A stretch of 64,000 nucleotides of DNA from Dyella dinghuensis (GTDB lineage: Bacteria; Pseudomonadota; Gammaproteobacteria; Xanthomonadales; Rhodanobacteraceae): NCBI RefSeq assembly GCF_003977615.1, contig NZ_RYZR01000003.1, positions 62,001 through 126,000 on the forward strand. The letters are read 5' to 3'. Shown here piece after piece: positions 19,447 to 28,430 of the stretch. Positions within the stretch are counted from its first letter, which is position 1. Every line of letters begins with the position of its first letter. The notes beneath the pieces are model-generated. The model saw only the letters and a list, made by a program, of their open reading frames with translations. It did no database searches and was not told where the DNA came from. The translations under genes were made by a program, and so were the position numbers.

Positions 19447-20651
19447 GATTGGATTAACTCCCCTAGAGATGAAAACTGATCACGGGCTTGCTTGTCGTCT
19501 GACAAGCCTGACTTCAACCATGGGTTGTTGGAGTCAGAAAGTGAGCGCGTGAAATTGTCAAAAAGGCTAAGCAGGGTGTCGTGCGTTGCCGGCCAGTCGT
19601 CCACGGAGGTCTGCGTGATAGGCACCGTCTTGGACTCGCCCTGCTTGACGCGTTGCGAGAAATAGACGTTGCCCGACAGCGGTTCGAGGACGCTGATGTC
19701 AACAAACGCTCCATAGAGGAACAGAGCATCGACACTGGTCTGAGACTGGGCAATTTTCTTGAAGCCCGCGACGTTCAAGTGAATGTCGTAATCGGCTTCG
19801 GGGATCTTTAAATCGTAGACTTCTCCTTCGATGAACCGCGCGGCCATCGAGGAGCCCAGTGCTTGATTGCTGCTGTAGGGCAGCACTGAAAGGTGTTGGT
19901 TGGTGCCCAAGTAGGTACCAAATGCTTCGGCGACTTCTTGGGGAAGTGTGGAGGCGTCAACTTGAGGTGCGTATTGGTGCAGGTAATCAAGCGCTTTCGG
20001 CCCCAAGGTGGAAGAAGTCACTCGAAGATGTTTGTTCGACGCCAACGGTACGGAAGCACGGGCCAGTGTTTTGGCAAACTCACTGGCCAAATCGTGTTGC
20101 CCCGGCGCACCAAAGAGAAGGTTGTGATACGCAGCTTGTATTTGTTCATCGCTCGGCAGGGTCGGGCTTACGTCGATGAAATCGATGATGAAAGGAAAGC
20201 CGCCGAGCACTTGCTTCTCTTTGAAGTCAAAGAAGAGCGCTTGGGCCGACACTTCGATGCGCAACTTGTAGACGCTGCCGATGTGTTCGACCGAGGTGGT
20301 TTCACGATCCACGCCAAGCGCCAATGCTGTGGAATTGGCGGCGTCCTTGATGGAACCCAGTGAATCAAAGGCAATCGTTTCAGGAAGCGTTTGACTTTGG
20401 AGGAACGTTCGAACGCGCTGGTTAAGTGCCGCATCACCGCCGCTGGCCAGTGCGGTCGAAACGTGCGGAAAAGCTTGGCCGATGGCGGCGGCGTTGCTCG
20501 TATACGCGACCCCAGCAAAGTAGACCTTGCTGTCCGGAGACGTGGCCATGCTGGGCAGAGCCAACAATAAACAGCCTAGGAAGGCCGTTCCGCTCATTAA
20601 TCGGCGGAGAAATAGCGCGGCTCGGTCGCGACGCCAAAGTGCTGGAAGCAT
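19437..20651 (-). CDS. Exported protein, first gene of the CsgG/FlgT-like operon
   Basis: A 404-residue protein starting at an ATG with AAGGAG 8 bases upstream. The N-terminus has a basic stretch and then a hydrophobic signal (GTAFLGCLLLALPSMAT), so the mature protein is periplasmic or surface-exposed. No conserved motif was recognised. As the first gene of a four-gene minus-strand operon, it probably marks the promoter region just above 20651. Presence of four exported proteins with CsgG/FlgT features suggests one envelope machine. Confidence 0.6.
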   Translation of the reverse strand: MLPALWRRDRAALFLRRLMSGTAFLGCLLLALPSMATSPDSKVYFAGVAYTSNAAAIGQAFPHVSTALASGGDAALNQRVRTFLQSQTLPETIAFDSLGSIKDAANSTALALGVDRETTSVEHIGSVYKLRIEVSAQALFFDFKEKQVLGGFPFIIDFIDVSPTLPSDEQIQAAYHNLLFGAPGQHDLASEFAKTLARASVPLASNKHLRVTSSTLGPKALDYLHQYAPQVDASTLPQEVAEAFGTYLGTNQHLSVLPYSSNQALGSSMAARFIEGEVYDLKIPEADYDIHLNVAGFKKIAQSQTSVDALFLYGAFVDISVLEPLSGNVYFSQRVKQGESKTVPITQTSVDDWPATHDTLLSLFDNFTRSLSDSNNPWLKSGLSDDKQARDQFSSLGELIQSCR

Positions 20652-21182
20652 TCCACTTGCTCCTTGCTAGTTTCCATGCGCGGATCGGCGCAACTTCAAT
20701 AAGCCCTCGGTTCCGCGGGCATCTGATGCCGCGAAATCCGTCCCTGTCGGTGCGTAAAGCTTCCAACGCACTGGCGGGGTTCCACGAAGCAGGAAGCGTG
20801 CCGCTAAAGCGTGGTGTTCACGCAGTGCGGCCATCGGCAATTGTTGCGAGTTTAGGTCTGAGCGAAATTTGCTCGCTTAGACAGATACCTACCGCAGAGG
20901 GTCGACGTGAGCATGGCTAAGTCGGGAGCGGCCGTCAGATGCGTTTTGACTGTGCTGGCCCCCGGCGGGAGATGCCGGAAATGTGACGCGTTTGGTCATC
21001 GGATCGTGCTTCGCGTCAAGCTTCTCACTGGTGTTCGAATGTTCTTTCGACAGGTGTTGAGGTTTGCGTGGCTTCAAGGTGCCGCTACCGATCACTGCCT
21101 GTGCGTAACGTGTATCGCGAGGCGAAGGGCTAAAGGTTGTTTGAAACAGAGCAGAACATTCATGAGGCGCATCAACGGTCAG
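20652..21182. other. Intergenic region between the exported operon and the reverse transcriptase
   Basis: About 530 bases with no supportable gene. It should contain the promoter of the exported operon (near 20652) and the end of the reverse-transcriptase transcript. It is also a candidate for the left boundary of the defence island, but no repeat matching the integrase side was found by eye. Confidence 0.4.
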
Positions 21183-22490
21183 CTATTCGTCCGCCTCGGG
21201 GCCTTTGATGGCGTCGTCGAGCGCACGCGTGCGCCGTGCAATTTGCTGTTGGATGGCGTCGCTTTTTGTAAGCCGCGCAGCGCGCGTCGCATAAGAGACG
21301 TAGTTTCGTGGACCAGCGTATAAATAAGAACGATTGAGTTTGCCGCGCTTGATGGCCACTGATGAAAGAGATACACCTTTTACACGGGCTGCCTTTGCTC
21401 TCGCACGCTTCGCTTGTCGCACACCTTTTCGAATTCGGTTGTAGAACCTGGCGACTCCTCCGCTTCGAAGACGCACTTTGCGTCCGTCGTAGGTCAGCCC
21501 GAGGTATTGCAACGCTGGCTTGGTGGTTGTTCCGGGAGCGCCAAAGGCGCATTCCTCGAGCTTCTCCGGTTGCACTTCCAATTTGATGGACGTCACGAGC
21601 GCTTCAATGAACGCCTTAGCCTCAACCGCGTGTTCCGGTGGAACGATGCAGAGAACGTCATCGCAGTATCGACGATAAAGTCCACCCCAGGCCGCAATCT
21701 GTTCCGCGACCTTGCGGTCAAAGTCCAGCATGTAGATGTTGGAAAGCGTTGCACTTATGGGCGTCCCTTGGGGAATGCCTTTATCCAGCTGGTGCACCTC
21801 GATGTGACCCGCATCGGCAATACGCGTCCGGAACGCATTGGGGGTGCACACGCGGGTGCGGCCTGAGGCTTTTGGGGAATGAATGCTGATTCCAAACGTC
21901 GCAAAAAGCGTGGTCTGCTGGACGGCGGAATAGCGGGTGAGTGATCGGTAAATCGCGTAATGATCCGCGGGCAGCGATCGCTCCTTGATGATGTCGGCCC
22001 ACTTGTCTCGCAATATCCGATGATTGAGGTTGTCGAAGAAGCCGCTGATGTCGTAGGCGAGTGCAACGCAGGGGCGGTGCGTTTTGATCCACTCAAATGC
22101 TTCGCGTGCGAAATGAATGTTGCATCGACCGTCACCGGTTCGAAATGCGGTCACTACCTCACTCAGGCCGAGCGTATGCAAGCGTTGCTCGTATTGCTTG
22201 GTCAGCTTTGCCGAGTAATAAGCGTATAACGCCGCGTCATGATGGGACGCGTAGCTGATGGGGCGAAGTTTCGGCTTGGGCGTGAATACCGTCCCTTGGC
22301 GTTTGATCTTGCGAATTACCTTGATCTGCGTAATCAAGGGCAAGAATTCCCACCTGGCTACGTGCGCAGGGTCGGCGACTGCCGCAGCGATCACGCTTCG
22401 GCGTGGCGGCTCATCGAAGTGAAGGTAGGGACGAGTGCGTAGTGGGTCGTTGCCCATAGTTAGCTGAGGGAGAGGGATGCGGCTACCCAT
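21183..22490 (-). CDS. Defence-associated reverse transcriptase, DRT2 (UG2)-like
   Basis: A 435-residue stand-alone reverse transcriptase with no integrase, maturase or retron partner. Visible motifs are RPISYASHHD (residues 76-85), YDISGFFDNLNH with catalytic D147, GIPQGTPISATLSNIYM (238-254), and the YCDD active site (275-278), followed by a basic thumb. The PYLHFD start and the 'RPI.YASH.D' segment resemble DRT2-type antiphage enzymes, which copy a structured upstream RNA by rolling circle into a concatemeric gene. ATG 22490 has GAGGGG 6 bases upstream; M12 is an alternative. RT family certain, DRT2 subtype likely. Confidence 0.8.
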   Translation of the reverse strand: MGSRIPLPQLTMGNDPLRTRPYLHFDEPPRRSVIAAAVADPAHVARWEFLPLITQIKVIRKIKRQGTVFTPKPKLRPISYASHHDAALYAYYSAKLTKQYEQRLHTLGLSEVVTAFRTGDGRCNIHFAREAFEWIKTHRPCVALAYDISGFFDNLNHRILRDKWADIIKERSLPADHYAIYRSLTRYSAVQQTTLFATFGISIHSPKASGRTRVCTPNAFRTRIADAGHIEVHQLDKGIPQGTPISATLSNIYMLDFDRKVAEQIAAWGGLYRRYCDDVLCIVPPEHAVEAKAFIEALVTSIKLEVQPEKLEECAFGAPGTTTKPALQYLGLTYDGRKVRLRSGGVARFYNRIRKGVRQAKRARAKAARVKGVSLSSVAIKRGKLNRSYLYAGPRNYVSYATRAARLTKSDAIQQQIARRTRALDDAIKGPEADE

Positions 22491-22800
22491 GCTACCCCCC
22501 TCAGCTTCCGGAATCCCGAAGGATTCTCGATAGGGCGTCGCCCCATCGCCGCTGGTGCAATCACACTGATATTAAACTGCTCACTGAGGATTACTCGCGT
22601 GGACATCTCTGCCCAGCTCATCGTTGCTCAGCTACTCGGAACAATGTGGTTCGGTGGCCGGGAGTCCCGGACGCCGATTGACATTGCAATGAGCGCCCAC
22701 ACCGCTCACGCCTGGTGTGGTGGGTATTGATTGGGGATGGCTTTGGTCCATTTCAAGGGGTGCCCTGAACAGGGCAATCACCCTACCTGAACGCACCGAT
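22491..22800 (-). ncRNA. Candidate structured RNA template upstream of the DRT2-like RT
   Basis: Gene-free DNA directly upstream of the RT contains several strong hairpins. Plus-strand positions are: GAATCC/GGATTC with a TTCG loop in the minus-strand RNA (22511-22526); a 9-bp stem at 22528-22548; CCGGG/CCCGG (22658-22670); CCACACC/GGTGTGG (22697-22720); and TGCCCT/AGGGCA (22761-22776). DRT2 systems encode their template RNA in exactly this place and orientation. The ends are guesses, and no promoter was identified. Confidence 0.45.
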
Positions 22801-22934
22801 CGGCGCGCGCATTTGCAATAGAGCGTCCCATCTAAAAACGCTTTCGCATGCGACGCCTCGGTGAACACGTTCACGAAGAAAAAGATGGCGCGTCGCCCCC
22901 ATTGCTCGCCGTCCGCGTTGATCTCTTCCCGCAA
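22632..22934 (-). pseudogene. Fragment of a 'FVNVFTE..HA.AFL.G.LY' protein gene
   Basis: A TTG-initiated frame encodes FFFVNVFTEASHAKAFLDGTLYC near its N-terminus, which resembles the opening of a common hypothetical family found in accessory regions. After this the frame is low-complexity and ends at 22632, with none of the family's remaining length. I read it as a truncated leftover. It overlaps the proposed structured RNA, so part of that region may be relic coding sequence. Confidence 0.3.
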
Positions 22935-22935
22935 A

Positions 22936-22961
22936 GGGTGGGCGCGTCACGCGCGCCACCC
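22936..22961 (-). terminator. GC-rich hairpin between the 191-residue membrane gene and the RT region
   Basis: GGGTGG-CGCG pairs with CGCG-CCACCC around a 5-nt loop with one bulged G. It lies 30 bases beyond the stop of the minus-strand membrane gene and is followed by TTTG on that strand, a weak U-tract. Confidence 0.45.
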
Positions 22962-22991
22962 TGTTTCTTACTTTTGTCGTAATGCGTTTAC

Positions 22992-23567
22992 CTACAACTG
23001 CGCCAATAACCAAGGATTGTCTTTCTCGGCTTCACGGAATGCCCAGGGGAGCATGGCGCGCGTCTGCCGGTAGGCGTTGATGCATTCTTCCGGTGACGGT
23101 GGGTTCCGCGGTCCGATGGCCCGGTCTGCCATGCTCATTCCGGGTGTTTCATAAACCGCCTTCATTGCATCCGTCGTCGTGGTCAACGCATCCTTGTTCG
23201 GTTCCATGGAGCAGGCAATCACCCCGGCCATCGCTTCGTCCTGCGCCGCTTTAGGTAGGCCCATGGTCGTCGACACGGTCATGAAGGAACCGGTGAGGGA
23301 GAGCAGAGCCTGCTGACGATTCCCATTGGTGAGCGGACTTTCAAAAAAGAAATGACCCATCCCACCCAAACCAAAGGCAGCAATCGCCACGACATAGACC
23401 CATGGGACATCGCCTTCTCCGATACGCAATGACCTGAGGGTCACGATCGTGCCGGCTGACACGGTGGCGAGCGCCTGCCACCACAGTCCGTGCCACACGT
23501 CCATGACCGTCCACACGAGGGTCACGGCTGCGATCACGCTGATCGCACCGAGTTTCAATTTCCACAT
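22992..23567 (-). CDS. Membrane protein divergent from the CBASS operon
   Basis: ATG 23567 has GGAG at good spacing. The 191-residue product has three N-terminal hydrophobic helices in the first 80 residues and a soluble C-terminal part of about 110 residues (PPSPEECINAYRQTR ... AFREAEKDNPW). No family was recognised. It is read away from CapV with about 270 bases between them, and sits between two defence modules. It may be an accessory defence gene or unrelated cargo. Confidence 0.55.
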   Translation of the reverse strand: MWKLKLGAISVIAAVTLVWTVMDVWHGLWWQALATVSAGTIVTLRSLRIGEGDVPWVYVVAIAAFGLGGMGHFFFESPLTNGNRQQALLSLTGSFMTVSTTMGLPKAAQDEAMAGVIACSMEPNKDALTTTTDAMKAVYETPGMSMADRAIGPRNPPSPEECINAYRQTRAMLPWAFREAEKDNPWLLAQL

Positions 23568-23838
23568 GAGGTTCTCCAAGGGGCGGCCAGGGGATTGGCC
23601 GAGAGGCTATCGACCCGCCGGCGCGAAACTTGAGGGCTGCTGGCTCAGACAGTTGTCCTCCGGGAGCGGTTTGAATCGATCCAAAACCACTACTAATGGG
23701 TGTCAGTACGCCTGGACCACACAAAGTGTTGGGTTCGATCTTGAAAAATGTGACGCGCGTCCACATGCGTCCGATTGAGGCCCGGCGAGGGACCTGGCAG
23801 CGACCGGGGTCCGGGCTCACCGTTTGTGGGGTATTGAT

Positions 23839-24861
23839 ATGGCTGAATCTATGGCCTGCCAGGGCCAAATTCTTGCGTTGTCCGGTGGCGGCTTCCGGGG
23901 GTTGTATAGCGCCAAACTGCTGGCGTCCCTAGAAGAGGCGGCCGGTCAGCCCATCGCGCGCCATTTTGACCTACTGGGCGGCACATCCATCGGCGGCATC
24001 CTCGCGCTGGCTCTTGCCTGCGAAATCCCTACATCACGGTTGGTCGGCCTGTTCGAAGAACACGGCGACAGCATCTTCAAGCGTCGCTCGTGGTCCGGCA
24101 TCTTCCAGTCGCTGTATTCGCCGACGGGGTTGGCGAATCTTCTGGCGAGCGAGGATATCTTCGGCAAGCGCAAGCTGGGTGACTGCGTCCATCGTGTGAT
24201 CGTGCCTGCGATCAATTACGGCACCGGCAATCCCACCGTTTTTAAAACGCCCCATGATCCTTCGTTCCGGAATGACTACAAACTGCGGCTGGTCGATGTC
24301 GCGTTGGCCACCAGTGCAGCGCCTCGGTATTTCCCACGTCACGTCGTCGATGATAGGCAGTTTGTGGATGGTGGGCTCTTCGCCAATTCGCCCGGATTGC
24401 TCGCCCTTCATGAAATGGAGCACTTCATGGACGTGCCTGCTTCGGCGGTGCGACTACTTTCGATCGGAACGATGTCGGTAAAGGTCAACGCCGGGCCTGC
24501 CGAAAGTGGAAGCGGTGGCATGTTCGATTGGGGAACGCTCAACCCATTGAACATGCCCAAGCGGCTTTTCGGTTTGGCCATCTCATCCAGTGAGACCACG
24601 ACGGATTACATGTTGCGCCATCGCCTCACAGAGGAGCGTTATTTCCGCGCGGACGATAATGTTGATGGCACGTTGGAAAAATCGGTGGAGTTGGATTGCA
24701 CCAATGAGAAAGCGCGGCGCATTTTGCGCAGGTTTGCCGATGATCGCGCTCGCAAGATGTTGAACGAACCACTCATTCGGAAGTTGTTGGCGTATTCGGC
24801 TGCTACGAACACCTTCCATTACGGCGCCCGCGCGGTGCGAGGAGAACAAGCCTATGCGTAA
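23839..24861 (+). CDS. capV: CBASS effector CapV, patatin-like phospholipase (system 1)
   Basis: A 340-residue patatin-fold enzyme. The oxyanion loop SGGGFRG is at residues 15-21, the nucleophile Ser50 sits in GTSIG (48-52), and the catalytic Asp177 is in DGG. In CBASS, CapV is switched on by the cyclic dinucleotide from its partner CD-NTase and degrades inner-membrane phospholipids, killing or arresting the infected cell. I choose ATG 23839 over a TTG 15 bases earlier. The stop overlaps the CD-NTase start by 8 bases, so this is the first gene of a four-gene operon of V. cholerae-like order. Confidence 0.93.
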   Translation: MAESMACQGQILALSGGGFRGLYSAKLLASLEEAAGQPIARHFDLLGGTSIGGILALALACEIPTSRLVGLFEEHGDSIFKRRSWSGIFQSLYSPTGLANLLASEDIFGKRKLGDCVHRVIVPAINYGTGNPTVFKTPHDPSFRNDYKLRLVDVALATSAAPRYFPRHVVDDRQFVDGGLFANSPGLLALHEMEHFMDVPASAVRLLSIGTMSVKVNAGPAESGSGGMFDWGTLNPLNMPKRLFGLAISSSETTTDYMLRHRLTEERYFRADDNVDGTLEKSVELDCTNEKARRILRRFADDRARKMLNEPLIRKLLAYSAATNTFHYGARAVRGEQAYA

Positions 24862-26014
24862 GTTTCATGCCCTGTTCGCCGGTAGTGGCGGCCTTTATGA
24901 CGCCATCGTCCCCACGAGCACTCAAGAAAGTGCATTACGAGCAGCAAAGAATAAAATTCGCGATCATCTGCTGCGTGGCATCGAAGCCGCGTCTATGGAT
25001 ATCTTGGGTTTACCGCAAAAAGTGTCACCGCGTTTTAAAACGCAGGGTTCGTGGGCTTATCGGGCATGCGTTCAACCTGCACAACCAACCCAGGAGATGG
25101 ATTGGGATTACGGTGTTTATTTGCCCGTCGACGCCTGGGAGGACGCCGCCACTCCCCGCGTGGCGGCGTCCGCTTACTTCGACCTAGTGGAACGCCTGTT
25201 GAAAGAGCTCTGTGAACAAGAAGGGTGGCACCCTGGTAAAAACAAGCCGCGATGTATCCGCGTGCACGTGGGGCAAGGCGCGCACATCGATGTTGCGCTG
25301 TACGCCGCCCCCAAAGAAAAATTTCTGCAGGTCAATGATCGCCATGTGGAATACGCAGATATGCAAAAGGCCATGGATGGCGCGTTGAACCGACAGTTGC
25401 TCGCCGAAGCGTATGAATTCGAACCCGAGCAGGACTGGGACGACTTTGACGACTTCATGGTCGCCACCCGTGATGGAACGTGGGAACGGTCAGACGCGGA
25501 AGCGATTGCGCGTTGGTTTCGCGATCAGGCCGATACTCAGGGTGATCAGTTGCGTCGCTGCTGGCGCTATCTAAAAGCATGGCGCGATATGCAATGGGAG
25601 ACGAACGGTCCGAGTTCAGTGTTGTTGATGCTCGCTGCGACGCGCCACTTTGCAAAATGGCCTGCCCGGGATGATCGCACTTTGGCCGACGTCGCATATG
25701 CCATTGCCGAGGCTGTACTGCACGATTACCACGAAGAGGGTATTGATGCCGATCACAACTTCAATCGCATGGACCCGAAGGGTCGACTGGATGCGCATCA
25801 GCGTCTGACGCAACTGGCCACAACCTTACGCCAGGCCATGACTGAGCCAGGCTTGGACAAGCTTGCCGTGCTGGCGGCACTGCGTGGACATTTCGGTGCG
25901 CGCTTGCCACATCGCGAAGCTGACATCGTAGACGACCATCCGGCTGACCGTATTCGTGCGACGCCAGCCCGCGAGGTGATCGCACCCAAGGTCAATTCGT
26001 CTTATGCGGGGTGA
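24854..26014 (+). CDS. CBASS CD-NTase, DncV-like cyclic dinucleotide synthase (system 1)
   Basis: A 386-residue CD-NTase. The nucleotidyltransferase signature is complete: TQGSWAYRACVQP with G65-S66, EMDWDYGVYLP with metal ligands D83 and D85, and HIDVALY with D146. The overall pattern matches clade A enzymes such as V. cholerae DncV, which makes 3'3'-cGAMP; the actual product is not readable from sequence. The C-terminus ends SSYAG. In type II CBASS a C-terminal Gly/Ala is attached by Cap2 to targets, which primes cyclase activity, so this terminus fits the adjacent Cap2 and Cap3. Confidence 0.93.
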   Translation: MRKFHALFAGSGGLYDAIVPTSTQESALRAAKNKIRDHLLRGIEAASMDILGLPQKVSPRFKTQGSWAYRACVQPAQPTQEMDWDYGVYLPVDAWEDAATPRVAASAYFDLVERLLKELCEQEGWHPGKNKPRCIRVHVGQGAHIDVALYAAPKEKFLQVNDRHVEYADMQKAMDGALNRQLLAEAYEFEPEQDWDDFDDFMVATRDGTWERSDAEAIARWFRDQADTQGDQLRRCWRYLKAWRDMQWETNGPSSVLLMLAATRHFAKWPARDDRTLADVAYAIAEAVLHDYHEEGIDADHNFNRMDPKGRLDAHQRLTQLATTLRQAMTEPGLDKLAVLAALRGHFGARLPHREADIVDDHPADRIRATPAREVIAPKVNSSYAG

Positions 26015-26017
26015 GCA

Positions 26018-27736
26018 ATGATGACACCGGCACAAATCGCGGTGTCCCAATACCTGGTTGAGCGAGGTTTGGCCTATGTCAACCGGCGCAGGGAGACGCT
26101 GCGGTTTCGGGGCAACCTGATGTGTCTATTCGGGGATGTCCCGGTCGAGATCACGATTAGTGACTGGGACTTCATTCGTTATCCACACATTCGGGTGATC
26201 GAACGCCCTGCGTGTCTGGACGGTGTCCAGGCACATTTGAGCGCATTGAATGGACTTTGCTATTTCACGCCCGGATCGGTACTGCTCAACCGCCACGATC
26301 CGGTGGCGGCCGTCGGGCAATGCCTCGCTCAGGCTACCGTAGTATTGAACGAGTTAGCTCGTGATTCCACCTATCGCCAAGGAGAATTCATCCGCGAGTA
26401 TCTGGCGAACTGGGACGCCGGCCAGCAGCCGCCACCAATCCCCGTAGTGAAGGGCTCGATTGCTGACAAGACCACCCACATGAACGTCACCTTCGCGGAA
26501 GGTGGCGAATTCCCCTTTGCGATGTTTGGAGATGACGTTGATCAGCTCCGCTCAATCGTAGTCTCAACGGGCCGCACGCTTCGTGATCGTGGGAACAATT
26601 CGGGATGGGTGTTTCACACCGACCGATGGCCCCCTATGAGTGAGGCATTTCCAAGAACGGTGTATGACCTTTTTACCTGGGCGAAGGCGTGGGATCCCAA
26701 CATGTATCAAGCGCTGCAGGATCGTTTGGGATACGACCGCGCATATCTGAACATGCCTATCCTCTTCCTGATGATCCGAAGCCCAGCTGGCTGGTTGGGT
26801 CTCACTTTCGACCTGGGGGACAGGTCGCAGCGGATCTTGGGGATGCGCAAAGCGACCAATTATCGACAGCGGCTTCATCGGCACAGTCGGGAGATTACCG
26901 TGACGCGTCTTTCCGTCTTGGATTGGAGTCCAGAGTTCGTCTATGCCCGCAACCTAGGGCTCGAGCAAAAGAATTTGTTTGGCAAACGCATTACGCTGAT
27001 CGGTGGCGGAGCCATCGGCAGTCATGTCGCCAAAGCGCTTGTTCAAATGGGCGCAGGCCAAGGAAAGCATGGGCGACTTCGCATCGTGGATCACGACACG
27101 ATGGAAGGTGGCAACGTTAGTCGGAACCTCTTGGGTTATCCCTCCCTGTTCAAATTCAAGGCGACCGAATTGGTCGCTGAGTTGCGACGCTTGCATCCCA
27201 CCGCAAATGTTGAAGAGGAGGTAGGGGATGTGCTGAAGGTGGATGCTTTGTTTCGCGATGACCTAGTGATCGACGCCACGGGTGAAGAAGCGCTGAGTGA
27301 AGCGATCAATGTTCGTCACCTCACGGCAGGAGTGTCGGCGTGTCCGGTCTTATACGTGCGGATCTACGGGCAGGGCGATGCTGTGCAAGCACTGTGGGTC
27401 GACTCCGGACGCAAAGGCGCCTGCTTCGCTTGTTTGCGCAAGAACGATCCGCAAAGCCAACGCGAGCCACGCTTTCGCATCGGCAAGACGGATGAGCCGC
27501 AGTGGGTGATGCGGGGTTGCCAGGCCGTTACGCCTTACGCCGTCTCGGCGCCCATGCACGCTGCTGCGATGGCCAGTGAAATGGTCGCCGATTGGTTGCA
27601 GGGCAACGTGTCGCCGCGTCTTCGTTTCCTGGAACGCCCGAACGCGGATGTCATCCACAACAAGAATCAGAACCCAGAACCATTACCGCATTGCCCGGTG
27701 TGTAGCTCGCCTATCCAAGCGTCAAAGGTGGGGTAA
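26018..27736 (+). CDS. cap2: CBASS Cap2, fused E2-E1 ubiquitin-transfer enzyme
   Basis: A 572-residue E2-E1 fusion. The N-terminal E2-like part contains ALNGLCYFTPG, where C81 is the likely transfer cysteine. The E1 part has the ATP-binding GGGAIGSHVAKAL near residue 330, an NVSRN motif, and a later GCQAVTPYAVSAP segment carrying the probable E1 cysteine. Two CxxC pairs (CFAC and CPVC) form the structural zinc site. Cap2 conjugates the C-terminal residue of the CD-NTase to cellular proteins, raising cyclic nucleotide output. It begins 3 bases after the CD-NTase stop. Confidence 0.93.
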   Translation: MMTPAQIAVSQYLVERGLAYVNRRRETLRFRGNLMCLFGDVPVEITISDWDFIRYPHIRVIERPACLDGVQAHLSALNGLCYFTPGSVLLNRHDPVAAVGQCLAQATVVLNELARDSTYRQGEFIREYLANWDAGQQPPPIPVVKGSIADKTTHMNVTFAEGGEFPFAMFGDDVDQLRSIVVSTGRTLRDRGNNSGWVFHTDRWPPMSEAFPRTVYDLFTWAKAWDPNMYQALQDRLGYDRAYLNMPILFLMIRSPAGWLGLTFDLGDRSQRILGMRKATNYRQRLHRHSREITVTRLSVLDWSPEFVYARNLGLEQKNLFGKRITLIGGGAIGSHVAKALVQMGAGQGKHGRLRIVDHDTMEGGNVSRNLLGYPSLFKFKATELVAELRRLHPTANVEEEVGDVLKVDALFRDDLVIDATGEEALSEAINVRHLTAGVSACPVLYVRIYGQGDAVQALWVDSGRKGACFACLRKNDPQSQREPRFRIGKTDEPQWVMRGCQAVTPYAVSAPMHAAAMASEMVADWLQGNVSPRLRFLERPNADVIHNKNQNPEPLPHCPVCSSPIQASKVG

Positions 27737-28240
27737 GTGGTTTTCGCGAAGCCAATTGGCCAAGACGTCGTACTAGTGAACCCCGTTAATACAGGAGGAT
27801 TAATCCTGCTTGAAGGTGAGGTGTTGGGCGCCATTGCGCGACACCGTCAACGCAGCAAGATCGCTCCAGAACAAGGTGGCGTGTTACTCGGTTATCGCCG
27901 AGATCCCCACTTACACGTTGTATCGGCTAGCTTTCCAGCACGTGGGGACCACGCTACACGCATCTCCTTTAAACGCGAAGACCCCTCGCATGCAGCGAAG
28001 GCTCTTCGAATGTGGAAGAACACCGATCGTAAGATCGACTATCTTGGCGAATGGCACACGCATCCCGAGATGCACCCGAATCCGTCTTCGATAGATAAGC
28101 ACGCGTGGGCGGCCATTCGAGCGGTGACCCATGAAGTAATGTTGTTTGTGATCGCAGGGACCGACGAGGACTGGTGGATCGGATGTGGCGATCACAACGG
28201 TATTGCCCAGGTTGATCCCAAACTCGTCACCGCACCCTAA
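27737..28240 (+). CDS. cap3: CBASS Cap3, JAMM/MPN isopeptidase
   Basis: A 167-residue JAMM-fold zinc peptidase beginning with GTG directly after the Cap2 stop. The active-site set is visible: Glu in PEQGGVLLG (about residue 45), then EWHTHPEMHPNPSSIDKHAW, the H-x-H-P-x(n)-S-x-x-D motif. Cap3 removes the CD-NTase from Cap2-made conjugates and keeps signalling in check. It ends the first CBASS operon. The length and motif are typical for type II CBASS. Confidence 0.92.
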   Translation: MVFAKPIGQDVVLVNPVNTGGLILLEGEVLGAIARHRQRSKIAPEQGGVLLGYRRDPHLHVVSASFPARGDHATRISFKREDPSHAAKALRMWKNTDRKIDYLGEWHTHPEMHPNPSSIDKHAWAAIRAVTHEVMLFVIAGTDEDWWIGCGDHNGIAQVDPKLVTAP

Positions 28241-28270
28241 ATGTGCACAATCCTCATTGAGTCTATGACG

Positions 28271-28289
28271 GGCCGCTACGAAAGCGGCC
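28271..28289. terminator. Hairpin between the two CBASS operons
   Basis: GGCCGCT / AGCGGCC with a 5-nt loop lies 30 bases after the Cap3 stop. No long U-tract follows, so it may only partly stop transcription. The 190-base gap also holds the ribosome site (GAAAGGGG) of the second CapV. Confidence 0.4.
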
Positions 28290-28430
28290 GGAGTTTGAAC
28301 TCAGAGGAGCTCGGCCGCAATTCACACTATTGCGTTTCGGACGCATCTTCGGTGCGTGTTTAATCAGGTAGGGTCGCATTCGCCATTGGCCATGTGTTGT
28401 TCGACAGGTAAATGAAAGGGGTTCAAGCGC

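Noticed and set aside
21183-22490. Reverse transcriptase as a group II intron or retron
   Set aside because: No maturase or HNH domain and no msr/msd-type arrangement was seen; the leader is on the 5' side as in DRT2.
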